The notes: generated by a model not told the origin, from the sequence alone. Positions 20,088-30,828 are shown, numbered from the stretch's first letter. The stretch: DNA of 64,000 bases from Snowella sp. (GCA_003249095.1 QBMS01000005.1:17737-81736); one strand, 5' to 3'. Numbers and translations: made by a program.

Positions 20088-20392
20088 ATTGTCAAAAATA
20101 GAATACAAGCAAACCAAAACCGTTATTGATAACGGAATAATTTCAAGTATCCAGCCTAATTATTATTTTTATATTGTTCTAATTTAAACGAAATAGACTA
20201 GTAGATATGATTAAAACTTTGTGAAAATTTTTGATGAAAGCTCTATTATTTTTACCGAATAAGCTCTCTAATGATAGCGTAAAATCCATTAAAATCTGGA
20301 AAAATAGAAAAGAATATCGGTATATTTACTTAATATTTACTGATGAAGCTGAGAGAAAAAACTTATCAATAAACCAGAAAACATTCCTTGGG

Positions 20393-20569
20393 CTAATCTT
20401 GCCCAGGAAGAGTCACCTCTGGAAAGGGTAAAATCGGTAGGCGATCGCCCCGAAAAACTTCTTCACTCAATTTTCCTAATTCTATAATTCCCTCAGTTAA
20501 GGGACGGGAAAGACTTAATCCCACCAGCAGAGGAAACGTCACAAAACTTAAGCAAATTTGGGGATTCAT
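20393..20569 (-). CDS. Small hypothetical protein (58 aa)
   Basis: ATG at 20569: MNPQICLSFVTFPLLVGLSLSRPLTEGIIELGKLSEEVFRGDRLPILPFPEVTLPGQD*; absent from ORF track. Confidence 0.5.
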   Translation of the reverse strand: MNPQICLSFVTFPLLVGLSLSRPLTEGIIELGKLSEEVFRGDRLPILPFPEVTLPGQD

Positions 20570-20611
20570 GGGTTAATTGATTCTTAAATAATCAGGAATT
20601 AAAGCTTTATT

Positions 20612-21145
20612 TTATGCGGGGGATGAGGGATTGACAACATCCGATTCGGAATGAGTTTTAGAAATGGTTCGGGTACAGCACCAATTACTGGGCAAGGCCG
20701 ATGGCCATCCCATGCGAATCGCTTCAGGGCAAATCGTTGTCACCGTTAATTGACAATCAATCAGTTGAAAACCCTCTTTGTCACATTGTTTTAAACTGTG
20801 TTTTAAAATCGAATCATTATTAAATTCAATGGTTCGGTTGCACTGCACACAAACAATATGATGGTGATGGTGATGGGCCTGATGGAGTTCGTAATGTTTA
20901 TGACCTTCGGCCAGTTCTAGCTCCCGTAAAATGCCCATACGAGACATTAATTTGACACTACGGTAGATCGTGGACAAACTAATGCCTTCCTTGCGCTTTT
21001 CTAACAATTCGTAAAGTTCTTCCGCACTGAGATGATTACCCTTAGGTAAATTTTGAAAGACGTGAAGAATTTTTTCTCGTTGGGGAGTTAATCGCCAGCC
21101 TCTGGAATTTAATTCTGATTTGAGGGAATTAGCGGTATAAGTCAT
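20612..21145 (-). CDS. Fur-family transcriptional regulator
   Basis: RGWRLTPQREKILHVFQNLPKGNHLSAEELYELL ... LHQAHHHHHHIVCVQCNRTIEF; likely FurA-type, subtype not decided. Confidence 0.92.
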   Translation of the reverse strand: MTYTANSLKSELNSRGWRLTPQREKILHVFQNLPKGNHLSAEELYELLEKRKEGISLSTIYRSVKLMSRMGILRELELAEGHKHYELHQAHHHHHHIVCVQCNRTIEFNNDSILKHSLKQCDKEGFQLIDCQLTVTTICPEAIRMGWPSALPSNWCCTRTISKTHSESDVVNPSSPA

Positions 21146-21284
21146 GATCCGCGACTTGCTCGCAACACTAGGTAGATTCCTCATCATAGTCTTTAGTGAT
21201 GGCTATTTGCAACAAAAAGCCCTAATTGCCAATAAAAAAAGCCCGCCGAAGCGAGCTAAAACGAGACACAATAGTTATTAATCT

Positions 21285-22712
21285 TTATTGATCACTGAAA
21301 ACAGGCTTTCTGTTAGAGGAGTGACGATGATTGTTGTTGTTATTGTTGATTTTGTTAGGTTTGCGTTTGATAGCTGGCTTGTTCATGCCACTTTCAGGAA
21401 CTTCCCATTCGGTTTTCATCCAGTTAGGACAATTTTGGTCGTAGATCATTTGTAAGGCCGCTGCCGCGATCGCCTGGGGATCATAGTCTGCGCTCAGGTC
21501 ACGCACCAGGGGTAAGAAAGAGGCCATCCGTTCACCCGTTAAGGCTTCTTGGATTTGATTTTGTAATTTTTCTAAGCGTTTGGCTTCAACCACCGAACGA
21601 GTAGGGATTTCATGAATTTCAATCCGTTGTTTGAGACGTTGTTCAATTTGACGGAGTAAACGACGATCAATGGGTTCTACCAAGGCGATCGCGGTTCCTG
21701 TTTTTCCTGCCCGTCCCGTCCGTCCAATACGGTGAATATAGGTTTCCGCATTATCAGGTAAATCAAAGTTAATTACATGGCTCAAATTCGTGACATCTAA
21801 ACCCCGTGCGGCAATATCCGTCGCCACAACTAATTTAACCTTATTATCCCGAAAACGTTGTACTAGACGCTCCCGTTGGGATTGGCTCAAATTACCGTGA
21901 TATTCATCTACACTTTGGCCCGATTCCTGAAGTTTGCTGGTTAGTTCCGCCGCCGTTTGCTTGGTTCGGACGAAAATAATCGCTGATTCAGGACTTTCAA
22001 TTTCTAGAATCGGTTGCAGAGCTTTCAACTTCGACCAACCACGAGGAACAAAATAAAGTTGTTGCTCAATTTTTGTCGGAGCGACTTCCAATTGTTTCAC
22101 CGAAACCGTTGCGGGATCTTTCAAGAACTGATTAACCAATTCGCGAATTTCGCGGGGCATGGTAGCCGAGAAACAAGCCGTCTGACGGGTTGCAGGGGTC
22201 TTTTTCAAAATGGTTTTCACATCATCAATGAAACCCATACTGAGCATTTCATCCGCTTCGTCTAAGACCACCCAACGGACTTCTTCAAGGTTTAATTTTT
22301 TGCGGTCAATTAAATCAATGACGCGGCCAGGAGTCCCAACAACAATTTGCACACCGCGTTCTAAACTACGGATTTGGCGTTCGATGGATTGACCCCCATA
22401 GACCGTTAGAACAAATAAACGACGTTGATTCGTGAAGTCTTTCATCGCTTCAGCGACTTGTTGAGCCAATTCCCGTGTGGGGGTTAAAATAATGGCTTGG
22501 ATACCAGGGCGACGGTCAATTTGCTCTAGAATCGGTAAGGAATAGGCGGCGGTTTTTCCAGTCCCTGTTTGGGATTGGGCTACTAGGTCTTTGCCCCCTA
22601 ACATCAGGGGAATGGCCTGGGCTTGAATTTCCGTTGGCTCCGTAAAACCTAGTGATTCTAGGTGCTGGGTATGTTCATCGGATAATCCTAAGCTTTGAAA
22701 AGAAATAGTCAT
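21285..22712 (-). CDS. DEAD-box RNA helicase
   Basis: AQSQTGTGKTAA, VVLDEADEMLSMGF, FSATMP, HRIGRTGRAGKTG; start likely 22712 (MTISFQSLGLSDEH). Confidence 0.95.
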   Translation of the reverse strand: MTISFQSLGLSDEHTQHLESLGFTEPTEIQAQAIPLMLGGKDLVAQSQTGTGKTAAYSLPILEQIDRRPGIQAIILTPTRELAQQVAEAMKDFTNQRRLFVLTVYGGQSIERQIRSLERGVQIVVGTPGRVIDLIDRKKLNLEEVRWVVLDEADEMLSMGFIDDVKTILKKTPATRQTACFSATMPREIRELVNQFLKDPATVSVKQLEVAPTKIEQQLYFVPRGWSKLKALQPILEIESPESAIIFVRTKQTAAELTSKLQESGQSVDEYHGNLSQSQRERLVQRFRDNKVKLVVATDIAARGLDVTNLSHVINFDLPDNAETYIHRIGRTGRAGKTGTAIALVEPIDRRLLRQIEQRLKQRIEIHEIPTRSVVEAKRLEKLQNQIQEALTGERMASFLPLVRDLSADYDPQAIAAAALQMIYDQNCPNWMKTEWEVPESGMNKPAIKRKPNKINNNNNNHRHSSNRKPVFSDQ

Positions 22713-22828
22713 GGGGAACGTTGTATTTTTCAGAATTTGACAAGGGTTAATAAAATTTGAGTTATCGGAAGAAATATATTTTTCATACATCCCTATGGAT
22801 AACGCTGGTCGAGTTTTCACAACTCCGC

Positions 22829-24142
22829 TTACACCACTTCTCCATAGAGATCGTAAACATCTGCTGCGGTAATGGTGACGGGAACAATGACTCCCAGGGG
22901 AGCCTCTCCTTTGACATAGACCAATCCATCAACTTCTGGGGCAAAGCGGGCAGAACGCCCAATCAATTCCCCTGTTTCAGGATTTTCTTGTTCAATCAGA
23001 ACCTCAACCGTCTTTCCAATAGACGCTTGATTTTTTTTAGCAGAAATCGGTTGCTGAGTCTGCATTAAAAGATTACGCCGCTCGTCCATCACCTTTGCTG
23101 GGACTTGATGGGGCATTTTGTAAGCAGGGGTTTCTTCTTCGGGTGAGAAGGTAAAGACCCCTACATGGTCGAACTCGTGGCGTTGAACAAAGCTAAGTAG
23201 GTGGTTAAAATGTTCTGACGTTTCGCCTGGAAAACCGACAATAAAAGTAGTACGCAGGATGGCGTTGGGAATTGCGTTTTGAATCTTTTCAATGATAACA
23301 TCATTGACTTGACCTTGCCAGGGTCGATTCATGGCTTTAAGGATCTCCGAGTGGGAGTGTTGGAGGGGTAAATCTAGATAGGGCAGGACGTTGGGAGTTT
23401 CCTGAATGGCTTTGATTACCTTGGGGGTGAGTCCTGTGGGATAGGCATAATGGATGCGTATCCAGGGAACATCGACTTGACCCAAGGCCCGTAGCAATTC
23501 ATCTAATTTAGGTTCGCCGTACAAATCTAAACCATAGTTAGTGGTGATTTGGGAAATAAGAATGATTTCCTTGACTCCCTGGGCTGCTAATTGCCGTGCT
23601 TCTGCCACAATCGATTCAATGGGCCGCGATCGCTGATTACCCCGTAGATGGGGAATAATGCAAAAAGCACACCGATAGTCACACCCTTCAGCGACGCGCA
23701 GATAGGCCACGCCTTCGGTCGTTGTGCGATAACGGGGCGTATGTTCATCGGCAATGTAGGTCGGCTCGGCAGAAATCGCCTTAACTCGCTCACCTTGCTC
23801 TACTTTTTCAACGATTTCAACAATTTTTTGATAATCGCCCGTACCGACGACCGCAACTGCTTCGGGAATTTCTTCTAAAAGCTGTTCTTGAAAGTGTTGC
23901 GCTAAACAACCAGAGATAATAATTTTCTTATCGGCTTCTGCTAATTCAACGAGGGTACGCACCGATTCCTTTCGGGCATCCCCAATAAAGCTACAAGTGT
24001 TAACAATGACGTAATCTGCTAGTTCTTCGTTGGCATCAACGGAGTAACCTGCTTGTACTAGCAAGCCTAGCATATGTTCTGAATCGATACGGTTCTTTTC
24101 GCATCCCAGATGGGAGATAGCGATCGTTGGCTTGTTGCCCAT
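22829..24142 (-). CDS. rimO: Ribosomal protein S12 methylthiotransferase
   Basis: [18 protein letters not shown]; radical-SAM [21 protein letters not shown]. Confidence 0.95.
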   Translation of the reverse strand: MGNKPTIAISHLGCEKNRIDSEHMLGLLVQAGYSVDANEELADYVIVNTCSFIGDARKESVRTLVELAEADKKIIISGCLAQHFQEQLLEEIPEAVAVVGTGDYQKIVEIVEKVEQGERVKAISAEPTYIADEHTPRYRTTTEGVAYLRVAEGCDYRCAFCIIPHLRGNQRSRPIESIVAEARQLAAQGVKEIILISQITTNYGLDLYGEPKLDELLRALGQVDVPWIRIHYAYPTGLTPKVIKAIQETPNVLPYLDLPLQHSHSEILKAMNRPWQGQVNDVIIEKIQNAIPNAILRTTFIVGFPGETSEHFNHLLSFVQRHEFDHVGVFTFSPEEETPAYKMPHQVPAKVMDERRNLLMQTQQPISAKKNQASIGKTVEVLIEQENPETGELIGRSARFAPEVDGLVYVKGEAPLGVIVPVTITAADVYDLYGEVV

Positions 24143-24389
24143 GCGTTTCTTGGTATCACCCTGTTATCACGACTTCGGGGTTGCAAACCAAGAATGCTTT
24201 AACGTTCAGCCGAGTCGGACGATTGTTAGTTAGGATTTGGTTTTTCCCCTGTATTGTAAAATATTGTAACAGACAAATGCCGATTCTGCCGAATGAGTTC
24301 AACGACTTTGATTAAATTCTCATTATTTCTAATGATTTTTTAAAATCAAACGATACATTTACTCCTGAAAAATACTGAGGGGATTCCTA

Positions 24390-25064
24390 ATGTCAGATTT
24401 GCCTTTAAATTTAACCGCGATCGCTGTTTTTGTGATGATGCTCTCCGTTTTAATCGGGCCGTTGATCCATCTATCTCCTTTTGTGACGGCCCTGACGACC
24501 ATTTCTTTGTTGGGACTGATCACTGCCGATCAATTTGCCTGGCAGGGTCGGGGAAGCAATTTATTCCTCGATAGCCTAGCTTCCAAAAAGCAACGAAAAA
24601 GAATTTTGCACCACGAAGCAGGTCATTTTTTGGCGGCCTATTACCTGGGGATTCCCATCAAGGACTATACCCTCTCGGCGTGGGAAACTTTCAAGCAAGG
24701 AAACCCAGGGCTAGGAGGAGTGCAGTTTGATACGGAACCGCTCGAAAACCAGTCCCAAAATTGGCAGAATTTTCCCCTGATCCTAGAACGATTTGCAACG
24801 GTGTGGATGGCGGGGATCGCGGCAGAGCAATTAATTTATGGTCAAGCCGAGGGAGGAAATGATGATCGTCAAAAATTATTAATTTCTCTCAATCTGTCCC
24901 AATTACCCCAAGCTATTTATCCACAAAAGGAGCGTTGGGCTTTAGTACAGGCAAAAAATCTGTTGGAAAGTCATCGTGCTGAATATGACGCATTGGTTCA
25001 AGCCATGACCGAAAGACTGCCTGTTGTCGATTGTTGTCGCATCATTCAGGAAAAACAGGTCTAA
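24390..25064 (+). CDS. Stand-alone M41-like membrane zinc peptidase (no AAA domain)
   Basis: Two N-terminal TM segments then RILHHEAGHFLAAYYLG (HExxH) and AAEQLIYGQAEGGNDDRQKL, as in FtsH protease domains. Confidence 0.75.
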   Translation: MSDLPLNLTAIAVFVMMLSVLIGPLIHLSPFVTALTTISLLGLITADQFAWQGRGSNLFLDSLASKKQRKRILHHEAGHFLAAYYLGIPIKDYTLSAWETFKQGNPGLGGVQFDTEPLENQSQNWQNFPLILERFATVWMAGIAAEQLIYGQAEGGNDDRQKLLISLNLSQLPQAIYPQKERWALVQAKNLLESHRAEYDALVQAMTERLPVVDCCRIIQEKQV

Positions 25065-25158
25065 TTGTGCGTCAGTCCCTCTGGTCTTTACAATATAGAA
25101 GAGCGGTCAATTTAATGATGCCGCCAATGGTATTAATTTTCGATTTGAGGCTAAATCT

Positions 25159-25758
25159 GTGGATGCAATGGAATTCTTTCAGAAAAGTTCGGGAAAATGG
25201 CGATCACAGCGTACCACCCACCATCTGGCGTTTCGACGAGCCGAAATCGGAACATCAGAAATTTATGTCGAAGCATTGGGCGCAGATAATCCCAAGGTGA
25301 TTGAAATTTGTGAACTCCATGAATTTGATGCGGCTTTGGCTGTCGGTGGAGCCTTTGTCAGTTGGGAAAGCGCGATGTCCTGGGATCAAGAAGGGGAAAA
25401 TCACGAAGGAACAACGGTGTTTGCCCTGATCCCTGATACAGACAATCCCCAATCGGGAACGCTTCTGCGAGAACGGGGTTACGCGGAAATTGTTCCGATC
25501 GCGGGAAGATATCACATTGACGAGGAAGAAGCTTTAGTCCTGGTGACAGACTACGAAACCATGACGACCATTGAGCGATTCTGGTTTGCCAATCCTAATT
25601 TACGCCTGAGAACGAGTACGGTGCAACGTTTCGGGGGATTCAATACAGCCACTTTTTGTACGGAAATGCGGGCGTTAGAAGAATCGGAGTCAGAATCCGA
25701 CAGTGTTTCTGCTCTAACGTCTGATGCGATCGCCTTTGATGCCATCAGTGGTTGGTAA
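25159..25758 (+). CDS. CpcS/CpeS-type phycobiliprotein chromophore lyase
   Basis: MDAMEFFQKSSGKWRSQRTTHHLAFRRAEIGTS ... GYAEIVPIAGRYHIDEEEALVLVTDYETMTTIERFWFANPNLRLRTSTV. Confidence 0.88.
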   Translation: MDAMEFFQKSSGKWRSQRTTHHLAFRRAEIGTSEIYVEALGADNPKVIEICELHEFDAALAVGGAFVSWESAMSWDQEGENHEGTTVFALIPDTDNPQSGTLLRERGYAEIVPIAGRYHIDEEEALVLVTDYETMTTIERFWFANPNLRLRTSTVQRFGGFNTATFCTEMRALEESESESDSVSALTSDAIAFDAISGW

Positions 25759-25965
25759 AAGGGAATTACCTAGTCCTGATTGAAACCATGATTTTGGGAG
25801 AAATAGAGCTTTTTTAAAGTTAATCTCGAAACCCAAGGCCTAACTTTGACCAGAAATCATTAATGTTTGTAATAAATTGTAATATTTGGCAATGGGTAGG
25901 CCCCGACTCCCTTATCATTTAGGTTAATTCAATTTAAGCTTTTCTAATATTACGGAGGTTTTAAC

Positions 25966-26718
25966 TTGGCTATTCCGCTTCTAGAGTACGGGCCAAAAAG
26001 TCAGAACGTGCGCGTTGAAGGGTTTGAAGTCGGTAATGACGAGACACCCCCAGTGTTTACGACTGAAAACCTACTTTCTCCTTCCGAAATGGGCAACTTG
26101 ATCGAAGCCGCCTATCGTCAAATTTTCTTCCATGCCTTCAAGTGGGACAGAGAAAAAATTCTGGAATCCCAACTCCGCAATGGACAATTGACCGTAAGAG
26201 ACTTCATTCGGGGACTATTGCTCTCGAATACCTACCGCACGAGTTTTTATGATAAAAACAGTAATTACCGCTTTGTCGAACACACTGTTCAAAAAGTTTT
26301 AGGCCGCGCGGTTTATAACGAACGGGAGAAAATTGCTTGGTCAATTGTTGTGGCGACTAAAGGCATTCAGGGCTTTGTCGATACCCTGCTCAATAGCGAT
26401 GAATATCTAAATAGTTTCGGTTATGATACCGTTCCCTATCAACGTCGTCGCAATCTACCTGGAAGAGAATTAGGTGAGCGTCCCTTTAACATCACCTCTC
26501 CCCGTTACGATGCGTACCACCGTCGTCAGTTGGGCTTCCCCCAAATTGTTTGGCAAAACGAAATTCGTCGTTTCGTTCCCCAGGACAAAAAAGCAAAAGC
26601 AGGCGATCCCAGTCTTTTCTTAGGAATGGTTCGGAGCATCAATCCGACTGTCAGTCCTACGCCTAAAATTTCGGCTCTCAATATTAATATTGAAGCGTCC
26701 GTACCCCGTCGGCGTTAA
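25966..26718 (+). CDS. cpcG: Phycobilisome rod-core linker polypeptide CpcG
   Basis: [27 protein letters not shown]..., pfam00427-type linker domain; TTG start preceded by GGAGG. Confidence 0.95.
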   Translation: MAIPLLEYGPKSQNVRVEGFEVGNDETPPVFTTENLLSPSEMGNLIEAAYRQIFFHAFKWDREKILESQLRNGQLTVRDFIRGLLLSNTYRTSFYDKNSNYRFVEHTVQKVLGRAVYNEREKIAWSIVVATKGIQGFVDTLLNSDEYLNSFGYDTVPYQRRRNLPGRELGERPFNITSPRYDAYHRRQLGFPQIVWQNEIRRFVPQDKKAKAGDPSLFLGMVRSINPTVSPTPKISALNINIEASVPRRR

Positions 26719-26821
26719 TTTGGTTTTAACCAGACTTTTTTAAGGAAAGTTATTGATTGGCAAGATGATTAGGTCTTTTTGATTTGATTATCCTGTGGAT
26801 CAGTGGCTTTCCTTTATTTTG

Positions 26822-26925
26822 GGGTTTGCCCCCTAACCCCGAATTTTGGGGATAATAAAGCCCTTTAACTCCCAATTTTAGGGAAAATAAAGCCCCCTAG
26901 CCCCCAACTTTGGGGGAATTAGAAT
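26822..26925. repeat. Imperfect tandem/palindromic CCCCTAACCCC...TTTTGGGG repeats
   Basis: Three degenerate copies of AATAAAGCCCCCTAACCCCCAATTTTGGGGA between cpcG and the next gene. Confidence 0.7.
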
Positions 26926-26941
26926 TAGTTAAAAGCGGTGT

Positions 26942-27397
26942 TCAGCATAATCCAAATTCTTGCAGAGCTGGATAAAAATTATGGTTTTCGTGACTGGCTC
27001 GACTGAGTTTGATCAGGGCAAAGCGTTGAATTGGGGTCAGCGATCGCCATTGAGATTGGGTTAAAGTTAATCCTGTTTCGATCGCCTTGGATTGAACACT
27101 ATCAGGAATAATGTCTGGATCTAACCAGGGAGGATTAGAGGCGATCGCAATTTCCGTTGCGGGTTCACCTGTTTTTTGAGTAATTAAATCCTGTAGAAAC
27201 TGCCGATAATTCTCGATTTCATCAGACGTTGAACAGGGAAGTTGAAGTAAAGATTGACGTTCCTCTGAATTGAATTGATTCCAATGGACTAACTTTAGTT
27301 TGACACCGCAGGTATCTAAATTTAACCTGACCAACATGGGAATACAGCGCAGAGATTCTACAAAATCTTGCTCGAATTGAAAAAAATAATCGGTCAT
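26942..27397 (-). CDS. Hypothetical protein (conserved cyanobacterial type)
   Basis: 151-aa ORF, overlaps the upstream PAP2 ORF by 4 nt. Confidence 0.7.
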   Translation of the reverse strand: MTDYFFQFEQDFVESLRCIPMLVRLNLDTCGVKLKLVHWNQFNSEERQSLLQLPCSTSDEIENYRQFLQDLITQKTGEPATEIAIASNPPWLDPDIIPDSVQSKAIETGLTLTQSQWRSLTPIQRFALIKLSRASHENHNFYPALQEFGLC

Positions 27398-28098
27398 ATT
27401 TTAAGTTGATTTTTCGGAAAATAATAGGTCTCAGGAGCCGCCCGTTGTAATAAGGCGATCGCCAATGTTAACCAAACAAAACCCACACTGTAACCCGCTA
27501 TAATATCGGTTGCCCAGTGAACTCGACAATAGGTACTACTTAGTCCAATTAATCCTACCCACAACATTGCTCCTAGATAAATATATTTTTTAAGATGGGG
27601 AAAATGAGTTGACAATAGAAAAGCTATATAGAAATAAAAAACCACACTCCCCGCCGAATGGCCACTCGGAAAACTTTTACCATCGACATTAACTAAACTG
27701 GCAAGAGATTCGGAAAAAGATCCTGGACGAATGCGACCAAAGATGGGTTTTAGGATCTGATCAATTAATAATAAAATTCCCAAAGACGCAAAGGCTAAAT
27801 ATTTGGCTTCTTCCCAATAACGTTTCCAAAAGAGATAACCTAAACTCCCTAAGACGACAAAAGCCGTAACATTCGCTCCTGTCATTATATAAATAATTTT
27901 TAAAACTTCACCTATACTAGGCGGAATAACGGTATGTAACCAATTTAAAAATTGGATATCCCAAGGAACTTCTCTTGTCCCTTTTAACTGGGGGCCAATA
28001 ATCGCGATCGCAACAATAATAATCAGACAAATGACTAATCGAACCTTGCCTATTACTTGAATGAAAGGGATTTTATCGTGTTTTTGAGTTAGCTTCAT
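27394..28098 (-). CDS. PAP2-superfamily membrane phosphatase
   Basis: KPIFGRIRP, SFPSGHSAGS, CRVHWATDIIAGYSVG motifs. Confidence 0.93.
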   Translation of the reverse strand: MKLTQKHDKIPFIQVIGKVRLVICLIIIVAIAIIGPQLKGTREVPWDIQFLNWLHTVIPPSIGEVLKIIYIMTGANVTAFVVLGSLGYLFWKRYWEEAKYLAFASLGILLLIDQILKPIFGRIRPGSFSESLASLVNVDGKSFPSGHSAGSVVFYFYIAFLLSTHFPHLKKYIYLGAMLWVGLIGLSSTYCRVHWATDIIAGYSVGFVWLTLAIALLQRAAPETYYFPKNQLKI

Positions 28099-28251
28099 TA
28101 ACGATACGCCAAGAGATATTATTGAAAAGATTTTAACACAATCAAGGTGTGTCTCTTCTGGACGTATTCTGGGATAAATAACGAGATAAAAACCTCTTAT
28201 TTTTCAATTTTTAAAGGTTCTGCTTGTTATCTAGGATGCTATGGCAAAAAA

Positions 28252-28701
28252 TCAGAAAGCACAATCATCATCCAATTGTACATCCCATTGAGCAGAAAGA
28301 ACTTGAGTAACCATCGCTTCCAGGGCTTCAACATCCAGGTAACTATTCGGCCCATCTTCTTGTAGTGGGCTAGATAGGGGCGTTAACCGTAAATGACGAT
28401 TTTCTTGGACGAGTTCAAAACAAGTTTGCGCTTGGTCATCACTATCGAGTATCAGATAATCAAAGCTTTGGAGATTCAGATAGAGGGAGTGATTGGCGAC
28501 GAGGGTGGCTTGGGTGGCATCAGCAAAAATTTCCATGATCCAGCCCTCCCCTTCACTCTGTATAAATCCGTCTAAGGTATGCAAATAATGAACTCTACCA
28601 ATATCATTAAGCAAACGACGCATATCTTCCTTATTGACGATAATGCCCGAATCAATGATGCAAGGAGCAGGCAACGGCTGGGGAGACTGGGATTTATTCA
28701 T
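28252..28701 (-). CDS. Hypothetical protein
   Basis: 150-aa ORF after start adjustment; conserved-looking acidic C-terminus. Confidence 0.65.
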   Translation of the reverse strand: MNKSQSPQPLPAPCIIDSGIIVNKEDMRRLLNDIGRVHYLHTLDGFIQSEGEGWIMEIFADATQATLVANHSLYLNLQSFDYLILDSDDQAQTCFELVQENRHLRLTPLSSPLQEDGPNSYLDVEALEAMVTQVLSAQWDVQLDDDCAF

Positions 28702-28836
28702 AAAAAAAATGCCTTGGATTAAAGACGAGGTCGTGTTCTGAAAAAGTACCACGAACCTTAACGTTATGCTGAAATACGATAGATTGGCATACCATTTAAT
28801 CTTAGCTCAATAAGTCCTAACGACTGTGAATTTTTT

Positions 28837-29673
28837 GTGAACAATAATTTATCGAAAGGTAACAAAAATAATAAAAACTTATCCGAAGCAATTTCTCCAG
28901 ATTGGACGGCCAAATGGCGGGGATTTGTTGGGTCTTTGGGCGGGGCAATGATTTTCTATACTTGTATGCCGTTGCCTACTGCTTGGCCGATTCAGTTTGA
29001 CCGTATTGCTCGTTGGTGTCCCTTGATTGGCTTGATTCTGGGGGCAAGTCTGGGTTTGCTGGATGGAGCTTTAGACTGGTTGGGTTTTCCGAATTTGGTG
29101 CGGTCAATTTTCATCGTGGCGATCGCGGTGGGATTGACGGGGGGATTACATTTAGATGGAGTCAGTGATACGGCAGATGGTTTAGCGGTGACCGATCCCG
29201 AACGTCGTTTGGTGGTGATGAAGGATAGCCTGACGGGAGCGTTTGGAGTGATGGCGATCGCGTTGGTTTTATTACTTAAATTTGCGGCTTTGAGTGAATT
29301 GGGATCGGAGCGTTGGTTTTGTTTGATGATGGCGATGGGTTGGGGACGTTGGGGACAGGTGGCAGCGATCGCGTTTTATCCCTATTTACGAGCGGAGGGA
29401 AAAGGAGCATTTCATACTGAAACTTTTAAATTTCCCCAGGATTTGCTTTTCGGCTTATTTTTTTTGCTTCTATTCAGTTTAGGCTTTGCTTTTTGGCAAC
29501 CCCAATTTTGGTTATTAATTCTTCAATCTACTCTTTTAGGATTCGCGATCGCCCTTTTAACGGGATGGTGGTTCGCAAAACGTCTCGGCGGTCATACAGG
29601 AGATAGTTATGGCGCGATCGTGGAATGGACAGAAGCCTTAATTTTATGTGGATTAACCGTCTGGTTTAATTAG
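28837..29673 (+). CDS. cobS: Adenosylcobinamide-GDP ribazoletransferase
   Basis: HLDGVSDTADGLAVTDPERRLVVMKDSLTGAFGVMA. Confidence 0.95.
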   Translation: MNNNLSKGNKNNKNLSEAISPDWTAKWRGFVGSLGGAMIFYTCMPLPTAWPIQFDRIARWCPLIGLILGASLGLLDGALDWLGFPNLVRSIFIVAIAVGLTGGLHLDGVSDTADGLAVTDPERRLVVMKDSLTGAFGVMAIALVLLLKFAALSELGSERWFCLMMAMGWGRWGQVAAIAFYPYLRAEGKGAFHTETFKFPQDLLFGLFFLLLFSLGFAFWQPQFWLLILQSTLLGFAIALLTGWWFAKRLGGHTGDSYGAIVEWTEALILCGLTVWFN

Positions 29674-30115
29674 CTGGGCGCAACCGACTCACTTTGAGCG
29701 CGAATTTTCCGCCCCCTGCGACACCAAAGGTTCTGACTCGCACAATATATTTGTCCGTTTCCGCAATGCGAGCAAACAATAGGGAATTGGTTCCCCCATC
29801 AGGGCCATCATCATTCGATCCGACCGTTGAACCATCGGCACTAATTAATACAATCACCGTATCAAATTCATTAGAGTTTAGATCAATGGCAACCTGATCG
29901 CCTTTTTTCAATTCCACCACATAATCTCGCGCAAATCCCCCTTCCCCCGTTGGAATATCCTGATCCGTTAGGCGATCGCTAATCTCTGTATTAAGACTTA
30001 AAGGGATGGGATTATATAAGGGATTGTCTGCCTGGGATTGGGAAGTAATGAGGAGAGATAAAATAGAAATTAATAAAGCGGTAAAGCGAGAAGAAAATTT
30101 ATAAGGAATGAACAT
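29666..30115 (-). CDS. Secreted PPC-like domain protein
   Basis: Signal peptide; FARDYVVELKKGDQVAIDLNSNEFDTVIVLISADGSTVGSNDDGPDGGTNSLLFARI. Confidence 0.78.
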   Translation of the reverse strand: MFIPYKFSSRFTALLISILSLLITSQSQADNPLYNPIPLSLNTEISDRLTDQDIPTGEGGFARDYVVELKKGDQVAIDLNSNEFDTVIVLISADGSTVGSNDDGPDGGTNSLLFARIAETDKYIVRVRTFGVAGGGKFALKVSRLRPAN

Positions 30116-30135
30116 GATATTTTTTAAAGTTGCGA

Positions 30136-30828
30136 TTAATTATCTTGTAAATATTTTGCAAATTCCCTGAGAGATTCATTTCTTGCGAGAGTTTGCTGAT
30201 TAATTTCAATATATTTTGCAACTTGAGGTGAATCACTTTCTTCATAACGTTTCTCCTTTAATTTTTTGCTAAGAATAGGATTGATTTTAAAATTAATTCT
30301 GTCAGAAAGAATTTTTATTAAATATTCTTTAGCTCCTTTACCGCCTGGAATTGCTTCAACAATTAATTCCGTATTTCCGCGCTGATTTTTTTTGGAAAAG
30401 TCTATCCAATCTTTTTTAATTCTAGTATTTTCATCTTTAGTAAAGTAACAACAGATTCCTAAACAATCAATTAATAACCATGATTCAAGCTCTTGTTTGA
30501 TATAAATCAAAATAGCTTTATCATTAGAGTTAACAACTTTTGTAATTCTGTTAACTAAAGAATTGGGTTCTCCACGACGTTTAAAATGAGATTCAACTCC
30601 GTCATAATCAATCAGAAAAATAACTAGATCACTCGTTTTGAGGTAAATATTTACCTGCTTTTGTAATCCATCTTTTTGATTTTTCTGGAATGCCTGATTA
30701 TAAGCGTCTTTCGATGCTTCTAAAATTTTAATGTCACTGCCATAAAATGCAATAATTTTTTCGGCTATACAACGAACTGCTTTACTATCATAATTTGATT
30801 CAGGAGTCCAAATACGAATACTAGGCAT
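30136..30828 (-). CDS. Putative TOPRIM-like nuclease subunit (DUF4276/RloB-like)
   Basis: IRIWTPESNYD (candidate catalytic Glu) and LVIFLIDYDGVESHF (DxD); overlaps the upstream ATPase by 8 nt. Confidence 0.65.
   Translation of the reverse strand: MPSIRIWTPESNYDSKAVRCIAEKIIAFYGSDIKILEASKDAYNQAFQKNQKDGLQKQVNIYLKTSDLVIFLIDYDGVESHFKRRGEPNSLVNRITKVVNSNDKAILIYIKQELESWLLIDCLGICCYFTKDENTRIKKDWIDFSKKNQRGNTELIVEAIPGGKGAKEYLIKILSDRINFKINPILSKKLKEKRYEESDSPQVAKYIEINQQTLARNESLREFAKYLQDN

Noticed and set aside
20231-20431. 66-aa plus ORF MKALLFLPNKLSNDSV...
   Set aside because: No RBS or recognisable motif; antisense at its end to a more plausible minus-strand 58-aa ORF.
26822-26925. Possible CRISPR-like array after cpcG
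   Set aside because: Units are degenerate, short and without unique ~35-nt spacers; dispersed palindromic repeats rather than CRISPR.
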